Positions 47,430 through 59,158 of a stretch of 64,000 nucleotides of DNA are shown here, piece by piece (within the stretch, counting starts at the first letter, position 1; the number at the start of each line of letters is the position of its first letter). Position numbers and translations under genes: made by a program. Source of the DNA: Aquanectria penicillioides (lineage: Eukaryota; Ascomycota; Sordariomycetes; Hypocreales; Nectriaceae); the NCBI GenBank assembly GCA_003415625.1, contig PYIU01000001.1, positions 2,666,001 through 2,730,000 of the forward strand, written 5' to 3'. The notes under the pieces were generated by a model, which ran no database searches, was not told the origin of the DNA, and worked only from the letters and a program-made list of their open reading frames with translations.

Positions 47430-48520
47430 TTAGAATGGCGTTAACATTCGCTGGAGATAAGGACTAACAGTAAATGAACTCTGTCGAAAAGCTGGTTCAT
47501 CATTGCTTCCACCACTATTCTTATCACCGTTTCCCTGTGGATTGTTGTAAAGATAGTCAACTTTCAGCTTCTTCTCTTTACAGGCCTTGAACAAGCTGCT
47601 GGCATTCTCCTGAGATAATTTCTTATAAAAAGTGATGTGAAATGCGGTTCGCGAATTGGAATATGGATTCGTTATCTGGTTGCCACCCATTCTCTAACCC
47701 GATAAGTGAAGATTAGCCATCTTTCTTATCGGGTCGCGCTCATCCTCGGAATCCAAGACGAGAAAAGGCAATGGCCGATCTTCATCCCCTAACCATAAAG
47801 CTAGTGGAAGACCCTCGTAGATTCTGCCCAGGTATGCATTGTGTCATCATTTCCCAGAATCTTTACGCACATCACCATTTTCCAAGGAGCAACACCATTG
47901 AGTTGTGGGTAACTTTGACAAAACAACCTTTGCTCTGCTAACCATTGAGAGAGCTCCTGACCCTTGGTGACTTTGGAACAAATTAGTCCAGTCGTTTAAC
48001 ATCTTAGAAATTCTGTAAGTATTTCTTACTGCAATAATGGTGACCAATACCATCAGGGTTAGAATGTTTCTCAGGGACCTCAACGTATGGATTGTCCGTT
48101 CCAATGTTATACAGCGCCTGATTTGGCTCTGGGGAATCGGATACTGAGGGATCCATGTCCCAAACCATGAATGTTCCAAAATTTTGCATTGTTTTCTCAA
48201 GGAACGATGTTAAAGATGCAACCTTGGATAAAGCTTCAGCATGTAAAAACCTGTCACGTTCATTGTCGTTGTCAGGGCCGTGTGCTCGAGGTTTCCATTT
48301 TTTTTTTGTCTTTTTGGACCTGCCAACGAAGGTTGGATGGAAGTTGAACTCTACCATCATGGGGGATGCATAGAAATAATATTTGACTGGGCTTACTGTC
48401 AAAGTCAAAGGCCGCACGGTCATAACCCTCAGGAAGATCAGACGCCGTATACGATAAGTATAATTTCTGACCATTAACCGGCTGCCTGTCGAGATGGGAA
48501 ATAGAGTGATATCATTTCTA
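47430..48520 (-). pseudogene. Unrecognised decayed gene
   Basis: Several consecutive blocks on the minus strand look like real protein but lie in different frames. A 5' block reads NGQKLYLSYTASDLPEGYDR. A middle block of about 100 residues includes TMQNFGTFMVWDMDPSVSDS, and DWTNLFQ follows. A 3' block reads RIYEGLPLALWLGDEDRP and DSEDERDPIRKMANLHLSG. The 3' block continues in the same frame through a TAG at 47694-47696 into MGGNQITNPYSNSRTAFH. Some joins may be introns (a GTAAGC donor lies after the first block), but the TAG cannot be. I do not recognise the family. No signal peptide or catalytic motif is visible. Confidence 0.45.
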
Positions 48521-49292
48521 TTCCTCCTGCTGTTTCTATTATACGTAAATCAATATTCGAGCACTCTGCGAGAGACTAGGCAAACTAATCCGGTACCCCG
48601 CCTTCATCTCGGCAGTTGATAGTTGCTCCGAGCATCACTTTCTTCTGGCTCAATCACTCTATTTATAGCCGCATTTGGGGATCTTTTGGTTGAACAATCG
48701 TCAGCATTTCATGCATATGCATGTCCAGGTTCACCCATATGCCATTAGTTTGACAAGTGAAATCAAAAGATTATTGTACAGCCTGACAACCATGAAACCC
48801 ATTACCCTCAAACAACACAACTACTGAAAAGACCCGCATGTATTCTTTGGTTTTTGGCTGATAAATTCCACAGGGTTTTCCAGCATTGGTTCCCAATAAC
48901 TTGCCAGCCCTATCCTCTGCGATCTAGCAGTTTGATCCCTTGAAAAAGAATTGTGTCTCGCGTAGATCTTCGTTCGCTTCTTATCTAGGGAAACCGTCGT
49001 TATCTAAACCATCAAAATGACCTCAAGCTTAGCTGAAGTTGAAGTTCATATGCAAAATACTAAGTTAGTATCTTTCCCGGGCTTATCTGAATCAGACACT
49101 CTACTCATTCATATGTATCGTCATGTCGTTGAATTATAAACTGTGCTATCTTGATCCTTTTTCACCTGAAGTGGGCATTTCTCCTCAGTCGGGCTTAATT
49201 GGCTGTTATAACCATAGTTGTCAAGCCTAACTCGATGCTGAGCTGAGCTCAAGTGAAATGACAGTCCCAATTCTTTGCTTTCACATTCAATA
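48521..49292. other. Intergenic, 0.8 kb
   Basis: No gene recognised between the decayed gene and the sugar transporter 3' end. Confidence 0.5.
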
Positions 49293-50986
49293 TCAAACTT
49301 CTGTAAGGCTGGCATCAACCCCTCCTTTCACGCCAACGCCCTTCTTCACGATGACCTCCCTCTTCTTCAATGACTCCTTCACTGGGTTCGGCGCAAGGAA
49401 AATGGCCTCGATTTCTTCTAGCGAGCGCCCCTTGGTTTCAACGACAGTGAGGTACATGGCCAGCAGCTCAATAAAGTGGATAACCAAGAAGATAGTCAGA
49501 GTCCAAAAACCGATGTTGGCGAGCGCAACGGGTGTGGCGTACATGTTGATGAAGCCAGCGAGGCCCGCAAGGAAGCCTTGGGCAGACATGCCTTTGATGC
49601 GCATGTCATTACGCAGAACCTCAGTCGGGTAAAGGCATTGTAGTGGTGTCCAGCAGAAGGACCAGAAGATGCCGTACAAGAAGCTAAAAACAATAAAGGT
49701 GTAGCCCATGCCAGTCGATACATGGCCCTCAGATCGAGCGGCGAGAATGTTCATGGCCAAGTATGCTAAGCCAGTGAGGAAAGTTCCCCAGAGGAAAAGC
49801 TGCCGGCGGCCAAAGGAGTCAACGGTCCAGGAACCGGCGAGCCCACTGATGAAGGACACAACTGTGTTGAGAGCATTGAGCAATAACTGCTTGCGCGAGC
49901 TGGTTATACCAAGCTTCTCGTAGATGACGGGCATGAAGTAGCTAATGGAGCCTCCAATGAATTGCGAGAAGACAGTGACGAGCAGTACGAGCCACATGCG
50001 GTATAGTGACTGTTTAGAGTTGAACAGGATGCGGAAGTCATACCATTCCTGGCTCCCTTAAGCTCACGGGCGTATTCGATTGATGCTTGAATCTCTTCCA
50101 TCTCGAGCTTGACCACGGCCGAATCCTCGCGCCCCTCCCCATGATACTTGATCAAGACTCGGCGAGCATCCTCTGACTTGCCGTGCATCATGAGCCAGCG
50201 GGGGCTCTCAGGTAGAACCCATACAACGAGCATGGCAGCCGCCGCTGGGATCGCTTGGATGATGACAGGAATACGCCAGCTCCAATCGTTTGAAATGAAG
50301 CCCGTACCGTACGTTGTCCATGACGCTGTCAAGGCTCCGACATACCAGCCACACACATTGAACAGACCACCACCTATTCCGCGCCAGCTGGGATACGCCA
50401 TCTCGATCAAGTAGACAGGGGCCGACGTCGTGACGATGGTGACACCTAAACCGACTAGCAGGCGACCACCCATGAAGCCGCCAATGGTTTTGGTTGTTGC
50501 CTGTATGATAGTTCCAACGACGATAACGCAGCAGCCGCTGCATATTCCAAAGCGTCGGCCCATGATGTCAGCTGCCGGTGCTGAGAACAAGCATCCTATA
50601 ACCTGTCCAACGCTGTAGATTGCGAAAACAAGACCAATGTCGGAGCCGTCCATGCTAACGTTGAAGAAGTCGTGAAAGGGAGTCATGGCGTTGAGCGAGC
50701 TCATGACGGAGCCATCATAGCCATTCATACAATTGGCTATAATTGAAGACGACAAATGATAATGAGCAACCACGACATGATTCACGAATTATTGGGCTGT
50801 AAACTCACCTAGTGTTACAAACATCATCACGACATAAAGCCTGATCATGTGCGAGGACCATGCTGATGGATTATCTTTGGCAATGGCATCGGCAAGCTCG
50901 ACGCTGAACACATTTTTGGTCTCGACCTTGTGAGTGTCGCTGGCGTGAGTGACAGTAGGAGACAGCTCCTGCTTAGTCTCCGCCAT
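49293..50986 (-). CDS. MFS sugar transporter with one frameshift
   Basis: Exons are 50986-50809 and 50736-49293, with a 72-nt GT-AG intron (50737-50808). The product has the sugar-porter signatures: NGYDGS, ADIMGRRFG, GRLLVGLGV, APVYLIEMAYPSWRG, a PESPRWL loop, the second-half DSFGRRQLFLWG and the C-terminal PTEVLRNDMRIKG and VETKGRSLEEIEAIF. It belongs to the lactose/hexose-permease-like branch of fungal proton-sugar symporters. The frame breaks in the central loop at 50043-50044: the coding strand has AATGG, and one more G would continue into YDFRILFNS and YRMWLVLL. Short introns were tested by eye and none restores the frame. With the base added the CDS is 1,623 nt (540 aa), a normal length. 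Confidence 0.84.
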
Positions 50987-51908
50987 GACGATTGATTAAC
51001 AGTGTGGAGCAAGACGGGTGCGAGGAATTTTTTCAGCGCAATGAGAATATGAATTGCCCAGGAACCGGTTGATCCTCGAGTGCTACGGCCAGTGAACATG
51101 TCATAGCTGGACGAGTTTCAATATATATGCTGAGAGTAGAGGCGGCACTCGGCACACCAGTGGAACATCACGCCCAATGAAGCCATCGCCATTGATTGGA
51201 CCACACCCGCCTATTCTCTATAAATGGTGTTTTTGGATCGGAAGGAGTCTCTCCGACCCAGAAACAGCTTCACTTGGACCTAGAAAAGCACGAGATGCTG
51301 TGGGGAGCCGCGCTGTGGCGTCGCGGGGGACTGCGGGGATGTCTGGGGTAACCGCGCGTCATTGCCGAAAGCAATCACGGAAGACTTTCTCCCGCGGCTA
51401 AAAGACTTGATCTAGTCACGTATGGCCGTTGAACGAACCATTGATGCACGCCTTTGCAGATTATTTCCCAAAGCGTGCGGTTGATAGTTGCACTCTGGAC
51501 CGAAAAATGCAGGCTGGACTCGTATCAGGCAAGATAACGAAAACTGCAAGGCTCGGACAATCACGGTTCAATATTGAAGATCAATCACCCTCGCATGTTG
51601 GTGCGGTCAACCAGTGTCGGGTGATCAAATTTCGACAAGGCTGTTGTTGGTTTGCCCTTGGATTCGTAGTCTGTCCCCGAAGAGACTTGAGCTAGCCTCT
51701 TGTAGAGTTTGTTGCCATGATTCAAACCCAGCCATCTGATAATGACTAAAGCAATAGCAATTGAACATCTTTGGCTATAAATCATGTCAGGGCTTCATGT
51801 ACACCTGCGGATTGCGTGACCTCGCCAAGCTTTACCTCGCTCAGGCATAGAGTCCCTCTTCTCGAAAATACACATTATTGAACACTACAGTGCCATCATT
51901 TCCTCACA
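50987..51908. promoter_or_regulatory. Shared upstream region, sugar transporter and esterase
   Basis: A 922-bp region lies between the divergent MFS sugar transporter (minus) and GDSL esterase (plus). Co-regulation is plausible since an esterase can release sugars the transporter imports. No specific operator was identified. Confidence 0.4.
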
Positions 51909-53004
51909 ATGAGCTATTGGCCAGGGTGGAAGTCTATTAAGACAGTGTTTTCCTTGTAAGTCTCCATTACAGTACAACTTCGGAAGCTATGAAGCTAACA
52001 ATTGCTTCCACCACTGGTCAAAGTGGCGACTCGTATACAACCACAGGCTTTGATGCCTTGTCGGGGCCTCAGCCAGATGATAAAAGCCCTTTGGGCAATC
52101 CAAATGAGCCATACTATGGCCACACCTCCTCCAACGGTCCAAACTGGATCCGACAACTAACCACCAAATACAACGAATGCTTTATAAAGACATACAATCT
52201 CGCTTGTGGGGGGCAACTGTAGCAAGTGACCTGATTCATCAGTTTCACCCGGAGCATTTGAGCCTGGAACAACAGGTCAATCAATTGTTCCTCCCTATTT
52301 ATTCTGGGCTCTGGAAAGATGTCCGAACTCAGCCAGCACATAGCAAACCAGCCGTAAAACTTGGCACTACCGCACCTGACACATCTATCACAGATGTTCC
52401 GCTGGTTGTTGGGGGCCCGACAACAGAGAACGACTCTTGGGACACATGCTCAACACTCTTCGCTTTCTTCCTTGGTATCAACGATGTGGGACTCTCTTAT
52501 CACGAGGAAGATCCATCCATCTATGCCAAGTACCTCTCTACGTACGCTTCCCTGATTGAGAGCATCTATGAAGCAGGCGGTCGGCACTTCTTGTTCCTGC
52601 TCGTACCACCAATCGATCGCTCTCCCCTGACGGTTCGTTGTGGGAATGATGCTTCAGGCAGACAACAGATCCACATTCAGGCTTGGAACAATGGCGTGTC
52701 CCAGCTTGCTGACAGCCTCCGGCACAAAAAGGCAGACTCGTCTGTTTTCGTATTCGATACGCACTCTTTATTCTCGAAGGTCATAGATGATCCAGCAGCA
52801 TTCCAAGAAACCGCCATTTACCGCGACACTGAAGGATTCTGCGAAGCCTACCAAATGGGTACTGATGCACTGGACACACACCTGCCGGATTGTCTATATC
52901 CCGTGAACCAATATCTGTGGCTGAACGACCTACATCCAACGTATCCCATTCACGATATCCTAGCCAAACAGATTGCAGAAATGTTAAGAAGGGGGGGTGA
53001 ATAA
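51909..53004 (+). CDS. SGNH/GDSL esterase (CE16-like), one frameshift
   Basis: Exons are 51909-51955 and 52024-53004, with a 68-nt GT-AG intron. The product starts MSYWPGWKSIKTVFSFGDSYTTTGF; the GDSY motif carries the nucleophile Ser19. FFLGINDVGLSY is the Asn-containing block, and NDLHPTYP near residues 317-324 gives Asp318/His320. This order matches fungal CE16-type acetylesterases acting on sugar acetates. The frame breaks in a G6 run at 52208-52213: seven Gs would join NLACGG to ATVASDLI. With the base added the CDS is 1,029 nt (342 aa). No signal peptide is visible, unlike most secreted members, so the enzyme may be intracellular or an upstream exon may have been missed. The segment at residues 100-140 is less conserved and might hide an in-frame intron. 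Confidence 0.8.
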
Positions 53005-53816
53005 TTGAGGAAATGCATGTTCGTCCATTTGGATACACGCTGCAGGGTGTTTCACAACAAGTTCTGGTCCCAACATGGCCTAGGGCCATTCGCGTTGGAT
53101 GCCTTAAAATACAGTGGCCAATATCTTAAACATGATTCGAGTCAAAGACTGCAGACATACTCCTGCTACAACAACAATTGTCAGCATCTCCGCCCACTCT
53201 CTCCACCCTGTCCCAATCCAAAACGCCGGTATCTGTAGCACAAGGAAACCTTCATTTCTTTGCTCGTAGATGATCAAGGAATCAGCTTCGGGTATCTCTG
53301 CTTGGCTCTGCTACTACTTACCGCCCTGGTTTTGCCGAATTGTTCTTATTTACTTGATCAATAGATCAATAGGTAGTACAATAGGCAACGCGATGAATGG
53401 GTTCAACATCAGGTGGCACAAAAGCTAGCGCATTGACATGCGATTGTCAAACCCTCAAAGCAAAACGCGTTACGGCGATCGCGTCCTTGGTAAAAATTAT
53501 TTCTCGCTGTGGTCAATTAGCTCATCATTACGAGTGACTTGACTAACATCCCTGGCGAAGGCGGAGATCCAAGCATAGAAGCGACAAACGATGACCTGGT
53601 GGCTATTGCATATTTCGCATCTTCCCACGCCCTTTCAACATGTCAGGAACACTTTGTAATCTTGGGCGGATGTTCCTATACAACTGAGACGCTGGGTGTG
53701 ATTGAGCAACAAGTTGGTCAGCCGTGAGCTCAAACGATTCGCATACACCAATAAATAGTGAAGAATTCATCTCCCTTGACGATATGACATGTAAGGCTAC
53801 TCTAGGATTCGGATAT
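53005..53816. other. Intergenic, convergent 3' ends
   Basis: Lies between the esterase and the UGT. Nothing recognised apart from a doubled GATCAATAG near 53,358. Confidence 0.5.
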
Positions 53817-55494
53817 CTAATGGCCCAAAGCTGCCAGGTTGGCCAGTTCTTCCGCAGCCACATACCGACCAGGCCGGTTTTTTGCCAGCTCTCCAAAGCG
53901 CTTTGCGTTCTGTTGCAGCGCAACACTCTCGTTACCACTTCCTAATACTTTTAAGAATGCATCCGCAAGGCAGTTTGGCATCCAATCCGGACTTGTGTCT
54001 TGACACCCCCAAGTACCGATTGCAAGATATTCGACCAGTTGGGCGAAATCATACAGATCAACCCAAAGTGGAAGAATGACCTGGGGGACTCCAGCACTAG
54101 TAGAATGTATAATTAGAACAGGCAATTGTGGTGCAACATAGACCAAGACTCACCCTAAAGCGTCATGGAAACATCCAGCTCCACCGTGATGAACTGAGGC
54201 CACCAGGTTGTCTAGGAGTAGCAGCGACGGTGGTTCCACGCTCAGCCAACTCTCAATTCTAAGGCGACCCGCAAGAGATTCATCCATTGATTTCAGGAAA
54301 TCGCGGTCCATGTCGTCAGCACCATTTATTTTCCACAGGACCTGCACGTCAGTCTGACGAAGGACTTGCTGAATAGCCTCAATCATCACAGAAGCCTTTT
54401 GGTTGGAATACTCGTAGTAAGACCCCAGAGCGATCATCATGGTCGGCCCTCTCTTTACCCAGTCAACAAGTTCCGTTCCTTTCTCGTCAATAACATCAAT
54501 GTCGGCCAAATTGATCGGACCTGTGCGAACAATGTTTGCAGGAAGATTGTCGACCGGGACGTGAGCATCCGGTAGTGTCTGGGTGATCCACGGAACATCC
54601 GACCGGTAGAGGCCCATAAAGTCGAGAGGCTTTTGGATTCCTTTGTTTCTAAGCACCGTCCTCCGGTCGCCTGCATCTATGGCATTCAACATGCATCGTA
54701 TACTCTGAATGTTCAAGTATATGTTGGCGGGGATCAAGCGCCAAGGAATGGGGAATGAATATCCCGACGCGGTCCTAGTTTTGCGCCCGTTAGACCAAAT
54801 TCATCCTAAAAAGAAGGATTTCCATTAAAATCTTACGCCGGATATTTCCAAAGTAAGCTATGGGGGGCTGCACAGCCGGGGCGATGGCTGACAACACGTT
54901 GGGCGTAACGATTGCGTGGGCGCGGTTCATATCTCTGGCCGCGTCAACGGCCGGGTTGAGAAGCATGTCCAATGCGATAATGGCAGGGTCTACGTCCTCT
55001 ATAACCTTTCTGATAGACTCGTATAGGTCAAAATATTCGTCCGCAGACCAGGGTGACAGACCGTGTTTCACAATGTAACAGAAACCCTTTGCCGATGCTA
55101 AGCCTGGGGGATGCACCATAGTTTCACTCCCAGAGGCCTCTGACAGGGGTGAAGCCTCGCCGCAGCTTCGTCCGGGAAGAGGATGGAAGGTAATTTCTGA
55201 AGACTTCGGGTTCTTTTGTTGTGCCAAAGACGACGTTCGCTTGACCCTCTTGGCAATCTTAGGAAAGGATGCATAGTGAACCTCCGCCTTGGGGTGCGAC
55301 TCAAGCAAGGCGTGCGCCGTAGCAAGGTGCACATTGGAGAGGCCAAAGAGCTCGGTTGTGACAAACAAGATTGTGTTATTCCTCCCTCGAACCTGTTGAG
55401 GCGTGGAGGTTGGTGTCCACGACGACCGGAACACGGCCAGAAGCGCCACCAGCGCGAACAGCGCGGCAGCGCAATAGTAAACCCGGCTGCTCAT
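53817..55494 (-). CDS. UDP-glycosyltransferase (GT1 family), one frameshift
   Basis: Exons are 55494-54837, 54774-54154 and 54096-53817, with introns of 62 and 57 nt, both GT-AG. An N-terminal hydrophobic anchor (about residues 6-22) precedes a GT1 fold: FVTTELFGLSNVHLATAHALL, then MMIALGSYYEYS, and the donor-sugar region with SVHHGGAGCFHDALGAGVPQVILPLW. Such enzymes transfer glucose or a related sugar to lipids, sterols or secondary metabolites, with the catalytic base His near the N-terminus. The frame breaks in a run of six Cs (plus-strand G6 at 54862-54867). With seven, the exon reads LLWKYPA and joins TASGYSFPIPWRLIPAN, exactly as in the family, and the CDS becomes 1,560 nt (519 aa). As written, neither frame can be spliced to exon 2 by a GT-AG intron. 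Confidence 0.83.
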
Positions 55495-56199
55495 ATCAAA
55501 AAGTTGGCGTTGCCGCGCTCAAGCAGCCAGATGATGTAGGGAGAAAACGTCGAGGAAGCACTAAAGTGCGAAACTGGGAATAGATATTGCCGTCGCTAAT
55601 GCCTCTCCCCAACGAAGCTAATTTCTTATGTGGATCCATTTTCAGTTGTACAACGGAGTCAAGCCAATTGTTTTGGCGCTGTACCTCCCTAACGAGGGAT
55701 GGCGGCCATGGGTTTGCAGTCCTAGTCAAGTTCGATTGTCCAGTTGGTTCGGATAGGGTTTGAATGTCCACTGATTGCAGCTCATCCAGGATTCGGAGCC
55801 TTGAAAATTTTTCATCCAGCAGGTTGATTACTGTATGTATATAATTAGTTTAGTGCTTACGATCTAAACAGATTCAGTAATGTGGCTTCGGTGTGCATCA
55901 GCAACGATAGACAGGCCAAAGAATGTCAAAGTCCTAGGCCCGGCCATTCAAATCATCTCTCCCCACCTCTTCTTGTTTCGACCCAGCATAATCCATTTGT
56001 CTTCCCGATTCATTATCATATTAGTTATCGTTTTTATGATGCAACAGACCCATCAGAGAATTCCCATCTTCGCCCCGATTACTCCTACCGTGGCACAGTC
56101 AATTTTGGTATGTGGTTGCAGCTCAGAACGGACAAATGTTCTGCCAAAAGTCAATTATATTGCGTGCTTGTTGACTATTAATGTTCCCTATCTTTGGTA
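55495..56199. other. Intergenic, 0.7 kb, UGT upstream region
   Basis: No gene recognised. It holds the UGT promoter and the FMO 3' end, both on the minus strand. Confidence 0.5.
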
Positions 56200-57841
56200 T
56201 CAAAATCCTATCGCTTCATCCGCTGAGCGATTGTCCTCGCTCGTAATTTCCTTTTCCTTTTCCACAACTGCCTTGGGCAAGGCGAAGCCAAGCCCAAAAA
56301 ACACAAATGCGGCCCATTTCCATCGGAATGGATTTATCGCGACACAGAAAAAGAACCACCAAAGAAGTTCTAGATATGTAAAGAAGTCGAATGCCCCAGT
56401 TGGGCCGGTTCGCTTCAGGAACTTTGTCATATCAATCCAGCGCTGCATCCATATGGTTTTAGGACGACTAAGGGGATCCACCAGGAACATGAGGAGAATT
56501 CGAGTGTATATCCCAATGTGCCAGTTTCCCACAGTTCCGATAGCAGATAGGTAAGTGCAGTTGATAGCTGACATGGATGGATGTGCAGGGGGAAAAGTCT
56601 GTAAATACCAATTAGGTGGAGCGTATGGCTCATCAAAGCTGTCCTCAGGTATGAAGCTCAGAGATGGACGATGAAACCCGGTTGCCATTACGACAAGATC
56701 AGCTTCAATGACCTCGCGATGCCCGGGGCCCCCTTTGGGGACGCCTTTGGCACGACGGTTCACAACGACCCCGGTCTCATCAAACTCTTCGATGTCGCAA
56801 CGCACCCATTCCGCGCTCCCCTCCCGTAGTTTGTCCATCACGTCGGAATTGACCATAGGTGTGTCCTCAAAAATACCCTTCTTGTCTGGGGCAAGGGTTT
56901 CAAGATTTCGGTAAAACAACTTTTGTAAAAGCAATTCGGGCAGAAAAGAGAAACTCGTCTCTTGTCCGAATATGTTCAAGCTGAGCAAGGCATCCACGAT
57001 TATGTTTCTTGGGATAATCCATTTATCAGAGCGAGCCAATATCGTCGTTTTCCTCGCCTTCTCAGAGCAGGCAAACTCCAGAGCTTCGACTGCGCTTGCG
57101 CCGCCACCAATAATGACCATGTTCTTGTCTCGGGCTTCTTGTCTGAAAGAGTGTTAGCTTTTGAGCTTCCAATTTCGGGGCGCTTATGGGACACTCACCC
57201 AGAGAGCTGGCTAGAATGGCAGATTGAGCCTTTGAACCTTTCCATTCCAGGCATGTGTGGCATCTTGGGTGCACCACAGGTCCCAACTGCTGCAATGACT
57301 CCGTCAAATTGTCCAAGCGAGGGATCATTGATTACCCATTTCCCATGTTCTCGATAGACTCTGTTCACCTTGGTTCTGAATTGGGTTCGCTTTTGAAGTC
57401 CGTAGCGTTGCCAAAGTTGCTTGACTTGACCGACAATCTCGTCACGATTAGGATAGCCGCGATCCCATTTCACAGAGGGATGGAAGCGATACATTAGAGA
57501 ATGGATCTGCAACCCGGAAGTATTGTTGACCCTCTAGATAGTTCAGTTAGATAAGGAACAGGATTGAAAGGACCGACAGCACCTACTGTCCAGATTCCGC
57601 CAACTGCGTCCTCAGAGCCGCTCTCAAAGATTACCACGTCAAACCCATGACCGACGCAATGGGCAGCAGAGGTGACGCCTGTGATTCCAGCTCCAATAAT
57701 AGCAATGCGGGGACGGCCGAGTGTCTCATTCGGCTGTGGCGGTCGTGGCGATAGCAACTTGTCTACCAGCCATTGCATGCACTGATACAAAAAAAGCAAT
57801 GGGGACAGCAAAGGGTTCGTGTATGAGCGATTGGAAGACAT
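56200..57841 (-). CDS. Flavin-containing monooxygenase (FMO-like, 510 aa)
   Basis: Exons are 57841-57587, 57533-57199 and 57142-56200, total 1,533 nt; introns are 53 and 56 nt, GT-AG. The FAD-binding motif is IAIIGAGITGVTSA (around residue 50). The FMO-type sequence FKGSICHSSQL precedes the second intron, and the NADPH-binding motif is VIIGGGASAVE (around residue 210). VVMATGFHRPS is the ATG-containing motif late in FMOs. An N-terminal hydrophobic segment and C-terminal hydrophobic stretches (ELLWWFFFCVAINPF and AFVFFGLGFALP) suggest ER membrane association. It would oxygenate a soft nucleophile (N or S) or perform a Baeyer-Villiger-type reaction. It shares a 297-bp divergent promoter with an NTF2-like gene. 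The gene is intact. Confidence 0.86.
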
Positions 57842-58138
57842 GTTTGGTGAAACAACTCTCGTTGGGCTTGTTTTCTAATGGGCCTGACTGGAAAACAAGA
57901 CAGTGATATAAGAACAGCAGGTCCATGGTTTGCGTTGTGATGACGTCAGGTTCACATGCCAATACCTTGTTGAAACCCCACCATGACGACTCGATTCGAT
58001 TTCTAGGATGAAAGACCGGCTTATTTCGAGCCATACAGATGGAACACGCAGTTTGAACTATACACGACCCGATCGGTCGCGAAATTAACTTGTCTTGACA
58101 ACGCCTTCCACAGCAAAGGAAGGGCGATATTGACCGTG
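57842..58138. promoter_or_regulatory. 297-bp divergent promoter, FMO and NTF2-like gene
   Basis: The start codons of the FMO (57841) and the NTF2-like gene (58139) face away from each other across this short gap, so the genes are likely co-expressed. Confidence 0.5.
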
Positions 58139-58819
58139 ATGGAGCATCCAAGTAAGTGCGTCGCAACAGTGGCAGAGGTGATAGCTAATTGCTAATTAAT
58201 TCAGCCAAGGACATCACGCACGTCATCAAGTCTCTAACCCAAGGCAGCCCTGAGCAGCAAGAGGAGACATTGGCGCTTTATTTTCTACCTGATGCATCGT
58301 TTTCGCATCCATTTTGCCGGGTCCCTTCATTTTCAAAGGGTTCTATACCCCCTGCTCGCAATCTTCATTCGCGGTGGATGATACTGGGAATCTACCGCTG
58401 GTACCGCATTCTGAGTCCGCGCATCGATATCACAGTCGATTCAACTGGTGAGGGCATACACAGAATCTGATTTTCTCTAATTGATGAATTATTTTCTAGC
58501 ATTCGATGAGGGCGCGAGCCTTCTATATGTCTCCATTCGACAGACTTTTGCAGTTTGGTTTATCCCATTGTACAAAGCACCTGTTCGACTGGTTTCCGTC
58601 CTTCAATTGTCCCAGCGAAGCCCTGCGGTTTCTGACTCTAAAACACAGAAGTACTTTATTGCGAGCCAAGAAGACCTCTATCAAACTACAGACTGTCTAC
58701 AGTTCTTAGCGCCAGTTATAGGGCCTTGGTTCTGGTTAATGTGGCAAATTTGCAGCGCGTGCATCTGTGTGATGGGTTCACTTCTGTTTCTTCCTCTGTA
58801 CTACCTTCTCAATAGATAA
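58139..58819 (+). CDS. SigF-like NTF2-like domain protein, membrane-anchored (191 aa)
   Basis: Exons are 58139-58151, 58205-58447 and 58500-58819, total 576 nt; introns are 53 and 52 nt, GT-AG. The start is supported by the 13-nt first exon (MEHP) joined in frame to TKDITHVIKSLTQGSPEQQ. The core LYFLPDASFSHPFCRVPSF and ILGIYRWYRILSPRIDI, then LYVSIRQTFAVWFIPL and SQEDLYQTTDCLQFLAP, match the fungal NTF2-like (cystatin-like cone) proteins annotated SigF-like. A C-terminal hydrophobic segment (WQICSACICVMGSLLFLPLYYLL) anchors it to a membrane. NTF2-like folds bind small hydrophobic ligands or catalyse isomerisation. The role is unknown. It is next to the FMO and may act on the same substrate. 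Confidence 0.75.
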
Positions 58820-59098
58820 CTCGACTAAGATGCAGCCGAAGCTTGACCGTGAATATTAATACGCTTGCTATACGCACAGAGGGGTCTCCCTTTCTCTGGG
58901 GTAACTGAAGGAGAGTGTCACATCACTATCTCTACGCAATGACTCCATTGTGCATCTCACTTTTGGATCATCCCATCGTAAGATATTGAAAAGATGATTA
59001 GGATAAAGAACAAAAGAGCCAAAGGGAGGGAGAGTATAGAGGCGGACAAATCGACTTCGAAAGAAAGAATTTTCGAGTAAAAAAAAAAAAGAGGAAGG
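58820..59098. other. Short intergenic stretch
   Basis: Holds the 3' region of the NTF2-like gene. It includes an A12 run at 59,079-59,090, which reads as a T run on the minus strand behind the tRNA terminator. Confidence 0.5.
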
Positions 59099-59104
59099 AA
59101 AAAA
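59099..59104 (-). terminator. RNA polymerase III terminator (T6)
   Basis: On the minus strand a run of six Ts begins 27 nt after the last base of the tRNA and is the first run of four or more Ts. A second, 12-T run lies at 59079-59090. This supports transcription by pol III. Confidence 0.75.
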
Positions 59105-59158
59105 GATAACATCCGTATTGGATGATTTGAGTAGCAATTGCACGTTTCGATCGTGCGA

